NCBI RefSeq assembly: GCF_003318235.1
Contig: NZ_QOCG01000016.1
Coordinates: 1 to 64,000, forward strand
Reading direction: 5' to 3'
DNA: 64,000 bases
DNA from: Loktanella sp. D2R18
GTDB lineage: Bacteria > Pseudomonadota > Alphaproteobacteria > Rhodobacterales > Rhodobacteraceae
Numbering within the stretch: the first letter of the stretch is position 1; each line of letters begins with the position of its first letter. This document shows, one piece after another, positions 8,408-16,085 of the stretch. The notes beneath the pieces are model-generated. The model was given only the letters and a program-made list of their open reading frames with translations, was not told the origin of the DNA and made no database searches. A program made the position numbers and the translations under genes.

Positions 8408-9661
8408 ATGCCCGCTCTATGCCGTGATTGCCTGACCACATTTGATAGCGAAACCCGTTGTCCTCAATGCCGCAGTCCACGCGTGACACGGCACCCAGAG
8501 CTATTTGATCTGTCGATCGCCCATATGGATTGCGACGCGTTCTATGCCTCTGTCGAAAAACGGGACAATCCTGAACTGGCTGATAAACCCGTTATCATTG
8601 GCGGCGGCAAACGGGGGGTCGTGTCCACCGCCTGCTATGTCGCCCGGATCAGGGGCGTGAAATCTGCGATGCCAATGTTTCAAGCAATGAAACTCTGCCC
8701 TGATGCCGTCGTGTTACCACCCCGGATGGAGGCTTATGCCAAAGCCTCCAAAGCCATCCGCGCGATGATGGATGCGCTGACCCCAATCGTTGAACCGCTC
8801 TCACTCGACGAAGCCTTCATGGATCTATCCGGCACCATCCGCCTGCACGGTGCGCCGCCCGCTGTGATGCTTGCACGGCTGATCAAACGGATGAAAGCTG
8901 AACTGGGGCTTAGCGGGTCCATCGGACTATCACACAACAAGTTTCTCGCCAAAGTCGCCTCTGATCTTGAAAAACCGCGCGGTTTTTCGATCATAGGCAA
9001 GGCCGAAACAACCGCGTTCCTGCGTCCCAAATCAGTCCGCCTGATCTGGGGAATCGGCCCTGCAGGCCAGACCAGCCTTAACAAAGCCGGCATTCAGACG
9101 TTTGACGATTTGCTGCGCTGGGACAGACGTGATTTGCATGACCGGTTTGGCGGCATGGGTGAGCGGCTTTATTCGCTTGCACGCGGCGAAGACGCCCGAC
9201 GGATTTCAACGCGTGCCCCGATAAAATCGATCACCAATGAGACCACTTTCAGCGTTGATACCGCTGATCCCGAGATTTTGGACGGGCATCTTTGGCGGAT
9301 AGCCGAAAAGGTCAGCGCGCGCGCCAAAGCAACGGATAAGGCCGGACGAGTTGTGACGCTCAAGCTGAAAACATCCGACTTTAAACTAATTTCAAAACGT
9401 CAAAGCCTGCGTCACCCAACGCAGATGACCGACACGCTCTACCGGACCGCGCATGACCTATTTGATCAAGTATCCGGGCGCGGCCCGTTCCGGCTGTTGG
9501 GCGTAGGGCTTTCAGAAATCGCCAGCCCCGATGGCGCCGACCGCGAAGGCGATTTGCTAGACCCTGAAGCGGAAAAGCGCGCGCGTGCTGAATTGGCCAC
9601 CGATAAGATCAGGGCGAGGTTCGGGAAGGACGCGATTATTAAGGGGCGGTCATTGCGGTAG
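8408..9661 (+). CDS. dinB: DNA polymerase IV with N-terminal zinc ribbon
   Basis: DinB is a Y-family translesion polymerase that copies past damaged bases and extends mismatched ends. The 417-residue protein has the palm signature AHMDCDAFYASVEK (metal-binding Asp at about residue 40) and SLDEAFMDLSG (second catalytic acidic pair near 138), followed by helix-hairpin-helix and little-finger domains (GIGPAGQTSLNKAGI). The first 25 residues add a small CxxC...CxxC zinc-ribbon (CRDC and CPQC), an extension seen in many alphaproteobacterial DinB proteins but absent from the Escherichia coli enzyme. Start is the first ATG; a near-consensus LexA box precedes it. Confidence 0.95.
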   Translation: MPALCRDCLTTFDSETRCPQCRSPRVTRHPELFDLSIAHMDCDAFYASVEKRDNPELADKPVIIGGGKRGVVSTACYVARIRGVKSAMPMFQAMKLCPDAVVLPPRMEAYAKASKAIRAMMDALTPIVEPLSLDEAFMDLSGTIRLHGAPPAVMLARLIKRMKAELGLSGSIGLSHNKFLAKVASDLEKPRGFSIIGKAETTAFLRPKSVRLIWGIGPAGQTSLNKAGIQTFDDLLRWDRRDLHDRFGGMGERLYSLARGEDARRISTRAPIKSITNETTFSVDTADPEILDGHLWRIAEKVSARAKATDKAGRVVTLKLKTSDFKLISKRQSLRHPTQMTDTLYRTAHDLFDQVSGRGPFRLLGVGLSEIASPDGADREGDLLDPEAEKRARAELATDKIRARFGKDAIIKGRSLR

Positions 9662-9842
9662 CGAGAAAACGCCCGTGTCAGTACGGTTACCTCTGAAGAT
9701 CTGAACATCAAAGTCTGGACGATAGTAGAAAAACCTGAATGAAGAAGTAGGGCTTTATTCGTATGCGATTGCGGAAAGCCCACTTTAGGCCGACTGCATG
9801 GCTTCGCGTTCTACACCTGCTGATACCGCTCAATCAAATAGG

Positions 9843-10133
9843 TTATGACTTGTTCAACATTGCGCAAGCGATGATTTCTCCGTCACGCCGAGCAACAATG
9901 ATGACCCTTGATGTAGGTAAAGTGTATACACGTGTATCTAATTTGTCGTCCAAATTGGGATCCTTGAGCGACAAAGCTAATTGATGCAGCTCAGACCTAT
10001 CTTCAAACGAAAGACGAGTGTTCGTCGCCCTAATCTCATAAATTCGCTGAATCTCCGAACGCGATACACCTCTGTTGCACACAATGGGTTCCAGTCTATG
10101 AACCGCTTCCCATTTCTGTTGGCACGATTTCAT
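9843..10133 (-). CDS. Possible small unknown protein
   Basis: A 96-residue reading frame in an otherwise gene-poor stretch. The product is charged and soluble-looking, with helices such as SRSEIQRIYEIRATNTRLSF and a C-terminal beta-like segment RVYTLPTSRVIIVARRDGEI. I do not recognise a family. The ATG at 10133 has only a weak AGAG upstream; a TTG start at 10166 would add 11 residues and has GAGGAA very close. Codon content looks more protein-like than the alternative frames here, but without homologues the gene remains unproven. It could also be a decayed fragment. Confidence 0.4.
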   Translation of the reverse strand: MKSCQQKWEAVHRLEPIVCNRGVSRSEIQRIYEIRATNTRLSFEDRSELHQLALSLKDPNLDDKLDTRVYTLPTSRVIIVARRDGEIIACAMLNKS

Positions 10134-10315
10134 AAGAACTCTACGCTCTTGGCCTCCAATCCACAATTCCTCAAAACCTAAGCCCCCAATAACGTTCTAC
10201 TATTTCCGTTAAACACACACAGAATTCCAGCCACTGGATACCCTGCCATACGATTCAAACAACTTGCATTGAAGCTAAGAGCATTACCGCCGCCAAGGAC
10301 ACCCAAACAAAGTCC

Positions 10316-10340
10316 GTAGGGTGGGTCTTGACCCACCGCC
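10316..10340 (+). repeat. Hairpin repeat GTAGGGTGG..., copy 1
   Basis: GTAGGGTGGGTCTTGACCCACC forms a hairpin from 10320 to 10337 (GGTGGGTC, TT, GACCCACC) and is followed by CGCCC. A second copy lies in reverse orientation at 13301-13330. It resembles the REP-like palindromes that are dispersed through many proteobacterial genomes. Between dinB and the ABC-F gene the roughly 880 bases hold only this repeat and the doubtful small gene. Confidence 0.7.
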
Positions 10341-10541
10341 CTCATGCTGGCTAGGCTGGCCCTAGCAGTCACGCACCACAAAGGGAGGGCCCAAGCTGAA
10401 CATGCGTATATTTCGCCAACTTCAGCATGGTCCCCGCAACGCCCTGTAAATCCGTTTGCAGGGCTGATCATTGGTCAACGGCCGCCGATCTGTCCTTCCC
10501 GTCGCCACCGCGCGACACGACTGCTATGATCAGAGACACCA

Positions 10542-12053
10542 ATGACACTTTTCCATATCAATGCTTTGGGCATGACCCTTGGCGATCCGCTATTTACCAA
10601 CCTCACCCTGACTATTTCCAAAGGCGACCGGATCGGGCTCGTTGCCGCCAATGGGCGCGGGAAATCAACCCTAATGGGCTGTATTTCGGGGACGTTTGAA
10701 CCCACAACAGGCGAGATCACACGCGCCCGTGGCTTGCGTATCGGGCATGTGGCGCAACACATTGCCTCTGACCAATTGACCCAAACGCTGTATGAATTTG
10801 TGTTATCAGCCCTTCCGCCAGAGCAAGCTGATTTTGAGGCATGGCGTGTGGATGTCGTGCTTGGTGATCTTCAGGTTCCCTATGATTTACAGCGCAAGAT
10901 GTTGTCAGAATTGAGTGGCGGTTGGCAGCGCACGGCCCTTCTGGCGGCTGCTTGGGTTGTGGAACCTGATCTCCTTTTATTGGACGAACCGACCAACCAC
11001 CTCGATTTGCACCGCATTGGCCTGCTGCAAAACTGGCTGACCGCGCTACCGCGTGACACCCCTGTCGTAATCACCAGTCATGACCGCGCCTTTTTGGACG
11101 CGACCACCAATCGCACATTGTTTTTACGCGCCGAACGGTCAAGGATGTTTCATCTGCCGTTCACTCCAGCCCGCGCTGCCTTGGACGCGGCTGACGAAGC
11201 CGATGAACGCCGTTTTACCAATGATCTGCACAAAGCGAGCAAGCTGCGCAAACAGGCCGCGAAACTCAAGAATATCGGAATCAACTCTGGCTCTGACCTG
11301 CTCATCACCAAAACAAAGCAGCTGAACGACCGGGCCGCCAAGATCGAGGCGGCCGCAAAGCCCGCCCACCAAGACCGGGGGGCGGGTGATATCAAGCTGA
11401 CCAACAGCAGCACCCATGCGAAATCTCTGGTGACGCTTGATGATGTGGTGGTAACCACGCCTGACGGGCGGGCGCTTTATAAAACGGGCAAGAAATGGAT
11501 CAGCCAAGGGGATCGGATCGTCCTTTTGGGCACCAACGGCACCGGCAAAACGCAATTGGTGAAGATGATTCACCGCGCGTTGATTGGTGACTCATCTCCG
11601 GTCAAATGCGCCCCATCTGTCGCCTATGGCTATTCCGATCAACACCTGAGCCAATTACATGATGCCGGCACCCCCATGACCGCCATTGCCGGGCAATTTG
11701 ATATCGGCGATCAACGTGCGCGCGGGCTGCTTGCGGGCGCGGGCGTGAACATTCAGATGCAGGATACCAGAATCGGAGGGCTCTCGGGGGGGCAAAAGGC
11801 GCGGCTTGCGATGCTGATCCTACGTCTGCAGCATCCAAACTTCTACCTGCTAGACGAGCCGACAAATCATCTTGATATCGACGGGCAAGAGGCGCTTGAG
11901 GCGGAATTGATCGCGCATGGAGCATCATGTCTGCTGGTCAGCCATGATCGCAGTTTTATACGCAACATCGGAAATAGGTTTTGGTGGATCGACCGTAAAC
12001 GCCTGATCGAAGTTGACGATCCGGAACCGTTTTTAGCATCAGAAATCGGTTAA
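10542..12053 (+). CDS. ABC-F family ATPase
   Basis: A 503-residue soluble protein made of two ABC ATPase domains without membrane segments, the ABC-F arrangement. ABC-F proteins bind the ribosomal E site and help with stalled or antibiotic-bound ribosomes or with early elongation. Domain 1 has Walker A AANGRGKST (about residues 38-46), signature LSGGWQRTALLA and Walker B LLLLDEPTNHLDL. A charged linker rich in Lys and Ala (residues 225-290) separates it from domain 2 with GTNGTGKTQL, LSGGQKARLAML and FYLLDEPTNHLDI. It resembles the Uup/YheS groups but the subgroup is not certain. Its stop overlaps the convergent LysR gene. Confidence 0.93.
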   Translation: MTLFHINALGMTLGDPLFTNLTLTISKGDRIGLVAANGRGKSTLMGCISGTFEPTTGEITRARGLRIGHVAQHIASDQLTQTLYEFVLSALPPEQADFEAWRVDVVLGDLQVPYDLQRKMLSELSGGWQRTALLAAAWVVEPDLLLLDEPTNHLDLHRIGLLQNWLTALPRDTPVVITSHDRAFLDATTNRTLFLRAERSRMFHLPFTPARAALDAADEADERRFTNDLHKASKLRKQAAKLKNIGINSGSDLLITKTKQLNDRAAKIEAAAKPAHQDRGAGDIKLTNSSTHAKSLVTLDDVVVTTPDGRALYKTGKKWISQGDRIVLLGTNGTGKTQLVKMIHRALIGDSSPVKCAPSVAYGYSDQHLSQLHDAGTPMTAIAGQFDIGDQRARGLLAGAGVNIQMQDTRIGGLSGGQKARLAMLILRLQHPNFYLLDEPTNHLDIDGQEALEAELIAHGASCLLVSHDRSFIRNIGNRFWWIDRKRLIEVDDPEPFLASEIG

Positions 12054-12922
12054 GCAATAAATTGGGCCCGCTGTCCGCGCATAAAAGGCACCAGCATTTC
12101 GCGAAACGCCATGACCTTGGCGGCGGCCCAGACATCACGGTGCGCGACCACCCATATATCGGGATAGGGTTGGGGCGGCAGAATTGGGACCTGTACCAAC
12201 CCATCGCTCGCTCGCCCTAGAAACAAGGGCATCCGCGCGACACCAAGCCCAGCCTGCGCCGCGGCACGGATAGCGACCATGTCGTCAAAGGTCATGCGAA
12301 TACGGTGGTTTGGGTAAGACGGGTCAACATTTTTTGGCACCGCCATGTAGTCGGCATAAACGATCCAGTCCACAGAGCGAGTCGGATCATCTGCAATTGC
12401 CCGCGCCAGCGCAGGCGTTGCGAAACTGGCCGATTGCTGCGCGGTCAGGCGCAGCCCCTTAAGGCTGTCGCCGGGGTCGCGGCTGATACGGATCGCAAGA
12501 TCCGCTTCGCGCCGGTTCAGATCAAGCAGGTCATTTGTCGCCCGCACATGCAGGTCGACGTCCGGGTAGGCCATACAGAATTGGTCAATCACCGGCGTCA
12601 GCACATGTGCGATCAAAAGCTGCGGCGCAGTTATCGTCAACGGCCCACGCAAAGTCGCATCACGCCCCTGGAGTGCGCGCATCAGCGTGTCGGTTTGCGC
12701 CTCCATTTTGGCCGCGTGATTAGCAACCAATACCCCCGCTTCGGTCGGTTGATACCCGTCGGTCAGCCGATCAAACAGAGCAACACCCAAGCTGGCTTCG
12801 GCCCGCGCAATGCGTCTTGCGACAGTCGTGTAGTTCAGTCCCAATTCTGCCGCCGCCCCAGCGAGCGACTCGCCTCGTACCAAGCACATGACTGTGCGCA
12901 TATCGTCCCATGAAAGCTTCAT
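12050..12922 (-). CDS. LysR-family transcriptional regulator
   Basis: A 290-residue LysR regulator with an N-terminal winged helix-turn-helix (DDMRTVMCLVRGESLAGAAA then LNYTTVARRIARAEASLGVALF) and a C-terminal effector-binding periplasmic-protein-like domain. I chose the ATG at 12922, giving the family start MKLSWDD; an in-frame start ten codons earlier is unlikely. It is divergent from the small DUF1330 gene, with 94 bases between the two starts, the usual arrangement in which a LysR protein controls its neighbour. The inducer is not known. Confidence 0.92.
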   Translation of the reverse strand: MKLSWDDMRTVMCLVRGESLAGAAAELGLNYTTVARRIARAEASLGVALFDRLTDGYQPTEAGVLVANHAAKMEAQTDTLMRALQGRDATLRGPLTITAPQLLIAHVLTPVIDQFCMAYPDVDLHVRATNDLLDLNRREADLAIRISRDPGDSLKGLRLTAQQSASFATPALARAIADDPTRSVDWIVYADYMAVPKNVDPSYPNHRIRMTFDDMVAIRAAAQAGLGVARMPLFLGRASDGLVQVPILPPQPYPDIWVVAHRDVWAAAKVMAFREMLVPFMRGQRAQFIA

Positions 12923-13016
12923 GGCAAGATTATTTGCACATCCAAAATGCAATTACACGCGTTTTCGCATGTCCGCGTATTCGCTAAGTCGGAGATGTCA
13001 TAAATGGAGAGACACA

Positions 13017-13298
13017 ATGATCTACGCTTACGCCAGCCTGACCGTCACGAACCCCGAAGCGCTTGCTGTATACCGCGAAAAGGCCGGGGAAGCCTTGGCC
13101 AAACACGGTGGAAAAGTTGAAACCGCGACCGCAGCCGCCCGCGCGATTGATGGGGTACCCGCAATCCCTGACGCCGCCGCCTTACTTTCATTCCCCGATG
13201 CGGAATCCGCGCTTGCTTGGGCGCATGACCCTGAATTGTCAGATATTCATGCGTTGCGCCGCAGTGCCGGGGCTTCTGACATTGTCTTATTGGGGTAA
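13017..13298 (+). CDS. DUF1330-like ferredoxin-fold protein
   Basis: A 93-residue protein with the DUF1330 pattern of a dimeric alpha-beta barrel: MIYAYASLTVTNPEALAVY at the N-terminus, KHGGKVETATAAARAIDG in the middle and a C-terminal ILLG-like strand (ASDIVLLG). Family members have been linked to small-molecule binding or decarboxylation but most have no assigned reaction. The ATG at 13017 is preceded by GGAG at good spacing. It is divergent from the LysR gene, which probably regulates it. Confidence 0.8.
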   Translation: MIYAYASLTVTNPEALAVYREKAGEALAKHGGKVETATAAARAIDGVPAIPDAAALLSFPDAESALAWAHDPELSDIHALRRSAGASDIVLLG

Positions 13299-13300
13299 TC

Positions 13301-13330
13301 TGGGGCGGGGTGGATCAAGATCCACCCTAC
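13301..13330 (-). repeat. Hairpin repeat GTAGGGTGG..., copy 2
   Basis: On the minus strand this reads GTAGGGTGGATCTTGATCCACC then CCGCCCC. The hairpin arms are GGTGGATC and GATCCACC around TT. Compared with copy 1, one G-C pair has become an A-T pair on both sides, so the stem is kept. The repeat begins with the stop codon (TAG) of the N-formylglutamate amidohydrolase gene and may end its transcript. Confidence 0.7.
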
Positions 13331-14190
13331 TCTGCCGCGATTTGTTGATCTGAGGGCATGTCGATTTCAGCGATTTGCGCAATCACCCCCGATATCACCG
13401 CCTGAATATGTGCAAAATCTGGTTTCGGGGTCAGCGTGTGTTCGTTCATGTAAATACCCCGGTCGATCTCTACTTGAATTGCATGTTGTGATCGGGAGGG
13501 ATGCCCATAGCGCTGCACAATATAGGCCCCTGCAAAGGGCGCATTGCGCGCCACCCGAAAACCAGCATCCACGAATGCCTGTTCAACCTGGCCCATGATC
13601 TGCGGTGCTGCCGTTTTGCCAAACCGATCCCCAAGAACAATATCAGGAAGCGTCGTGTTTGGGCTGATCATCGTCGACAGAGCTTCATGCGGCATTGAAT
13701 GGCAATCGATCAGAACCGATTGGCCATAAGCCCGGTTGCTTTCATCCATCAGCGTTTGAAGCTGATCATGATAGGGTCGCCAGAAATTGGCAATCCTATC
13801 ATGCGCCTGCGCGAGCGTGATTTTTCCGCGGTAGATATGCCGCCCGTTGGCGACGACCCGCGGAATAACCCCCAACCCGCTAGCAATACGCGGGTTCTGT
13901 GGCTTACGGTGAATATCTTCGATCAACGCAGGATCAAATTCATCCGGACCGCGGTTCAGATCAACAAACGCACGCGGGGCAATAGCCCGGATCAGTGGCG
14001 CGCCAAAATCGGGCGCGGCCGCATATAGCTGATCCACAAACGCGTCCTCAGACGAACGGATCACCGTCCCATCGAGATCGACCTGCCCCATAAAAGCAGC
14101 CGTATAGTCGGACCCACTATGCGGTGAGGCAAAAACGACGCTTGTGTTGCGTTGGCTTGGACGCGTAATTTGGTAGGCATTATTGGACAA
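13327..14190 (-). CDS. N-formylglutamate amidohydrolase
   Basis: A 287-residue enzyme of the FGase family, which hydrolyses N-formyl-L-glutamate to formate and glutamate, the last step of one histidine degradation route. Family landmarks are VVFASPHSGSDY near residue 18, the metal-site region RAFVDLNRGPDEFDP, FWRPYHDQL and VLIDCHSMPHEA at about residues 160-171, and PFAGAYIVQRYGHP with SQHAIQVEIDRGIYM. No other hut gene is nearby, and related enzymes act on N-formylaspartate or similar substrates, so the exact substrate is inferred. Confidence 0.88.
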   Translation of the reverse strand: MSNNAYQITRPSQRNTSVVFASPHSGSDYTAAFMGQVDLDGTVIRSSEDAFVDQLYAAAPDFGAPLIRAIAPRAFVDLNRGPDEFDPALIEDIHRKPQNPRIASGLGVIPRVVANGRHIYRGKITLAQAHDRIANFWRPYHDQLQTLMDESNRAYGQSVLIDCHSMPHEALSTMISPNTTLPDIVLGDRFGKTAAPQIMGQVEQAFVDAGFRVARNAPFAGAYIVQRYGHPSRSQHAIQVEIDRGIYMNEHTLTPKPDFAHIQAVISGVIAQIAEIDMPSDQQIAAE

Positions 14191-14246
14191 AAATCATATC
14201 CCTTCGGCGCATAGCATAACCTGAATTTTGTTTTTTCCAAAAGCCC

Positions 14247-14275
14247 TTGATCCTGCCTCCGACTCCTTTTATAGA
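14247..14275 (+). promoter_or_regulatory. Promoter of tRNA-Val and rpmJ
   Basis: TTGATC, a 17-base spacer and TATAGA form a good housekeeping promoter, about 65 bases before the tRNA. A 7-bp hairpin (GTCCTAT with ATAGGAC) at 14302-14321 lies in the leader of the predicted transcript. Confidence 0.6.
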
Positions 14276-14344
14276 CCGCACACCTGACGCGGTTTGCCCG
14301 TGTCCTATTTCGTTATAGGACGATGGCGGCTGCGGCAGCATAAT

Positions 14345-14419
14345 GGATGATTAGCTCAGCGGTAGAGCACTTCGTTGACATCGAAGGGGTCACTGGTTCG
14401 ATCCCAGTATCGTCCACCA
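14345..14419 (+). tRNA. tRNA-Val (GAC)
   Basis: The sequence folds into a full cloverleaf: acceptor GGATGAT with ATCGTCC, D arm TAGCTCAGCGGTAGAGC, anticodon stem CTTCG/CGAAG with loop TTGACAT (anticodon GAC), T arm with GGTTCGATCC, and an encoded CCA end. It reads valine codons GTC and GTT. It is followed after 75 bases by rpmJ, probably on the same transcript. Confidence 0.97.
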
Positions 14420-14493
14420 TGAATTCATCGGACTTCGGTCCGTCAATGCAACCCAAGGCGCAATCCGCGCGCCGCGACATGAAGGACACGACC

Positions 14494-14619
14494 ATGAAGG
14501 TACGTAACTCCCTCCGCTCGCTCAAGCAGCGCCACCGCGATTGCCGCATCGTGCGCCGCAAGGGCCGCGTCTATGTGATCAACAAGACGCAACCACGGTT
14601 CAAAGCCCGCCAAGGCTAA
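14494..14619 (+). CDS. rpmJ: Ribosomal protein bL36
   Basis: A 41-residue, very basic protein that matches the type-B bL36 form: [20 protein letters not shown] followed by a [19 protein letters not shown] tail. It is a component of the large ribosomal subunit and normally stabilises 23S rRNA near the peptidyl transferase region. The zinc-binding cysteines of the classical form are missing except for one. The ATG at 14494 has GAAGGA upstream at good distance; longer in-frame starts run into the tRNA and are excluded. A strong terminator follows. Confidence 0.96.
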   Translation: MKVRNSLRSLKQRHRDCRIVRRKGRVYVINKTQPRFKARQG

Positions 14620-14640
14620 GCCGCGAATGAGCATTTTTGA

Positions 14641-14674
14641 AAAGGTCGCGCCCTTCGGGGCGCGGCCTTTTTTT
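14641..14674 (+). terminator. Terminator of rpmJ
   Basis: A stem AAGGTCGCGCCC with GGGCGCGGCCTT around a TTCG tetraloop is followed by seven T residues. The whole is a strong rho-independent terminator 22 bases after the rpmJ stop. Confidence 0.9.
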
Positions 14675-14814
14675 ATGGAAAACAGGCCAGCGGTTCCCGA
14701 CGATTATGTCGCGGTCAGGATTTCCACACTTTTTACCGTTTGGTCTAGTCACCAGTGACGCAATGCGACTATCGTATCACCACAACCTTGGCCGAATAGA
14801 AAAGGAATATTTTT

Positions 14815-16017
14815 ATGCAGTTTATGAACATTAGATCAGGCGCACTTGCGGTTGCGATGTTGGGCCTTGCGGCCCCCGCTGCCGCTCAACAAGCATTTTG
14901 TGGTGGCGCTGGAAATGGCGGCCAGTGGATTGGCGGCGATGAATCATCATCAGACATCGCCACAGCAGGCTCTTATATGGAGCAAATGGCGCTTGTATTA
15001 GGTGGCAACGAATATGTGTCACTGTTTACGCTTAGCCAAGGGGCCGACGTTCGCATGGAAGCTGCAGGACGCGGCGCTGGCGATACCATTATCGACATTC
15101 TCGATAGCAACGGCAGCATCGTCGCGTCCGATGATGATTCTGGCGGCAACGCGGCATCACGCGCGGAATCATATCTGGAGGCAGGCACATATTGCATGGC
15201 GCTGCGTAGCTATGACGGCGGCCCAATGACCGCATTCGTGCGCGTTGGCTTGCAAGAACATGAAGCCCTGACCGAAGGTGTCATGGAATCAACTGGCGGC
15301 GGCGGTAATGCTGGTGGTTGTGAAACTGCGACCCCAATGGGTGGGCTTGGCAGCATTGTCACAGGTTCGGTTACAGATAACCCGAATTGGAGCTTCACGC
15401 TTGATGCGCCCGCACAGGTCAGCATCACGGCTGAAAATGAATCCGCTGATCCGGTGATCACACTTTACGGCGCGAATGACATGTATATCGCTGAAAATGA
15501 CGATTATGATGGGCTCAATTCACGGATTGATGTCACTGACACGTTGGACGCTGGCACATACTGCATCGCGATGGCCGCACTGAGCGACGAATATGCGCCG
15601 ATCACCGTGACGCTTTCCGAATATGACGCCGAAGCGGCGCTTCTATCGCTTTATGATCGCGGCGAAGCAGCCCCACCACTTGATGGCAGCGTTCCGGTGA
15701 CAGACCTTGGTGTGCTTGAATCACGCGTACGTCAGGACGTGCAAGCCACTGACGATGTGACTTGGTTCACCGTCGATGTTCAGGACAACAGCTTGCTTGT
15801 CATCGAAGCGATTGCCGGAGGCAACAGCGACCCATGGCTAGTTGTCTATGATGATCTTGGCCGGGAAGTTGGGCAGAATGACGACTATGGTGATGGGCTT
15901 GATAGCCTCGTGATGGCGCGTGTACAGTCTGGCACATACATCATCGGCGTCCGTCAGTTCGACAACACTGCTGGCCTGATCCGCCTGTTGGCTGAGCGCT
16001 ACGTACGCGCGCAATAA
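14815..16017 (+). CDS. Exported protein with three PPC-like beta-sandwich repeats
   Basis: A 400-residue secreted or periplasmic protein with a signal peptide (residues 1-25, hydrophobic LAVAMLGLAAPAAAQQ). It holds three repeats resembling bacterial pre-peptidase C-terminal (PPC) domains: DTIIDILDSNGSIVASDDDS...GTYCMALRSYDG (about 95-145), DPVITLYGANDMYIAENDDY...GTYCIAMAAL (about 215-265) and DPWLVVYDDLGREVGQNDDY...GTYIIGVRQF (about 340-385). Each repeat has the acidic D/N-D-D turn typical of calcium-binding loops. No catalytic domain is attached, so a binding or structural role is likely. An AAGGA lies before the ATG. It is a single gene ending at a bidirectional terminator. Confidence 0.85.
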   Translation: MQFMNIRSGALAVAMLGLAAPAAAQQAFCGGAGNGGQWIGGDESSSDIATAGSYMEQMALVLGGNEYVSLFTLSQGADVRMEAAGRGAGDTIIDILDSNGSIVASDDDSGGNAASRAESYLEAGTYCMALRSYDGGPMTAFVRVGLQEHEALTEGVMESTGGGGNAGGCETATPMGGLGSIVTGSVTDNPNWSFTLDAPAQVSITAENESADPVITLYGANDMYIAENDDYDGLNSRIDVTDTLDAGTYCIAMAALSDEYAPITVTLSEYDAEAALLSLYDRGEAAPPLDGSVPVTDLGVLESRVRQDVQATDDVTWFTVDVQDNSLLVIEAIAGGNSDPWLVVYDDLGREVGQNDDYGDGLDSLVMARVQSGTYIIGVRQFDNTAGLIRLLAERYVRAQ

Positions 16018-16030
16018 GCGTAACAAAACT

Positions 16031-16072
16031 AAAAAAGGGGCCGTCTGCATAACAGGCGGCCCCCTTTTTTTT
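16031..16072. terminator. Bidirectional terminator
   Basis: An 11-bp stem (GGGGCCGTCTG with CAGGCGGCCCC, one G-U pair) around CATAA is flanked by A-run and T-run on both sides. It lies between the PPC-repeat gene and the convergent caspase-like gene and should serve both. Confidence 0.9.
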
Positions 16073-16085
16073 GCGTCTCGAACGT

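Noticed and set aside
10178..10471. Minus-strand reading frame of 97 codons
   Set aside because: It runs straight through the hairpin repeat, has no ribosome site and an unlikely composition.
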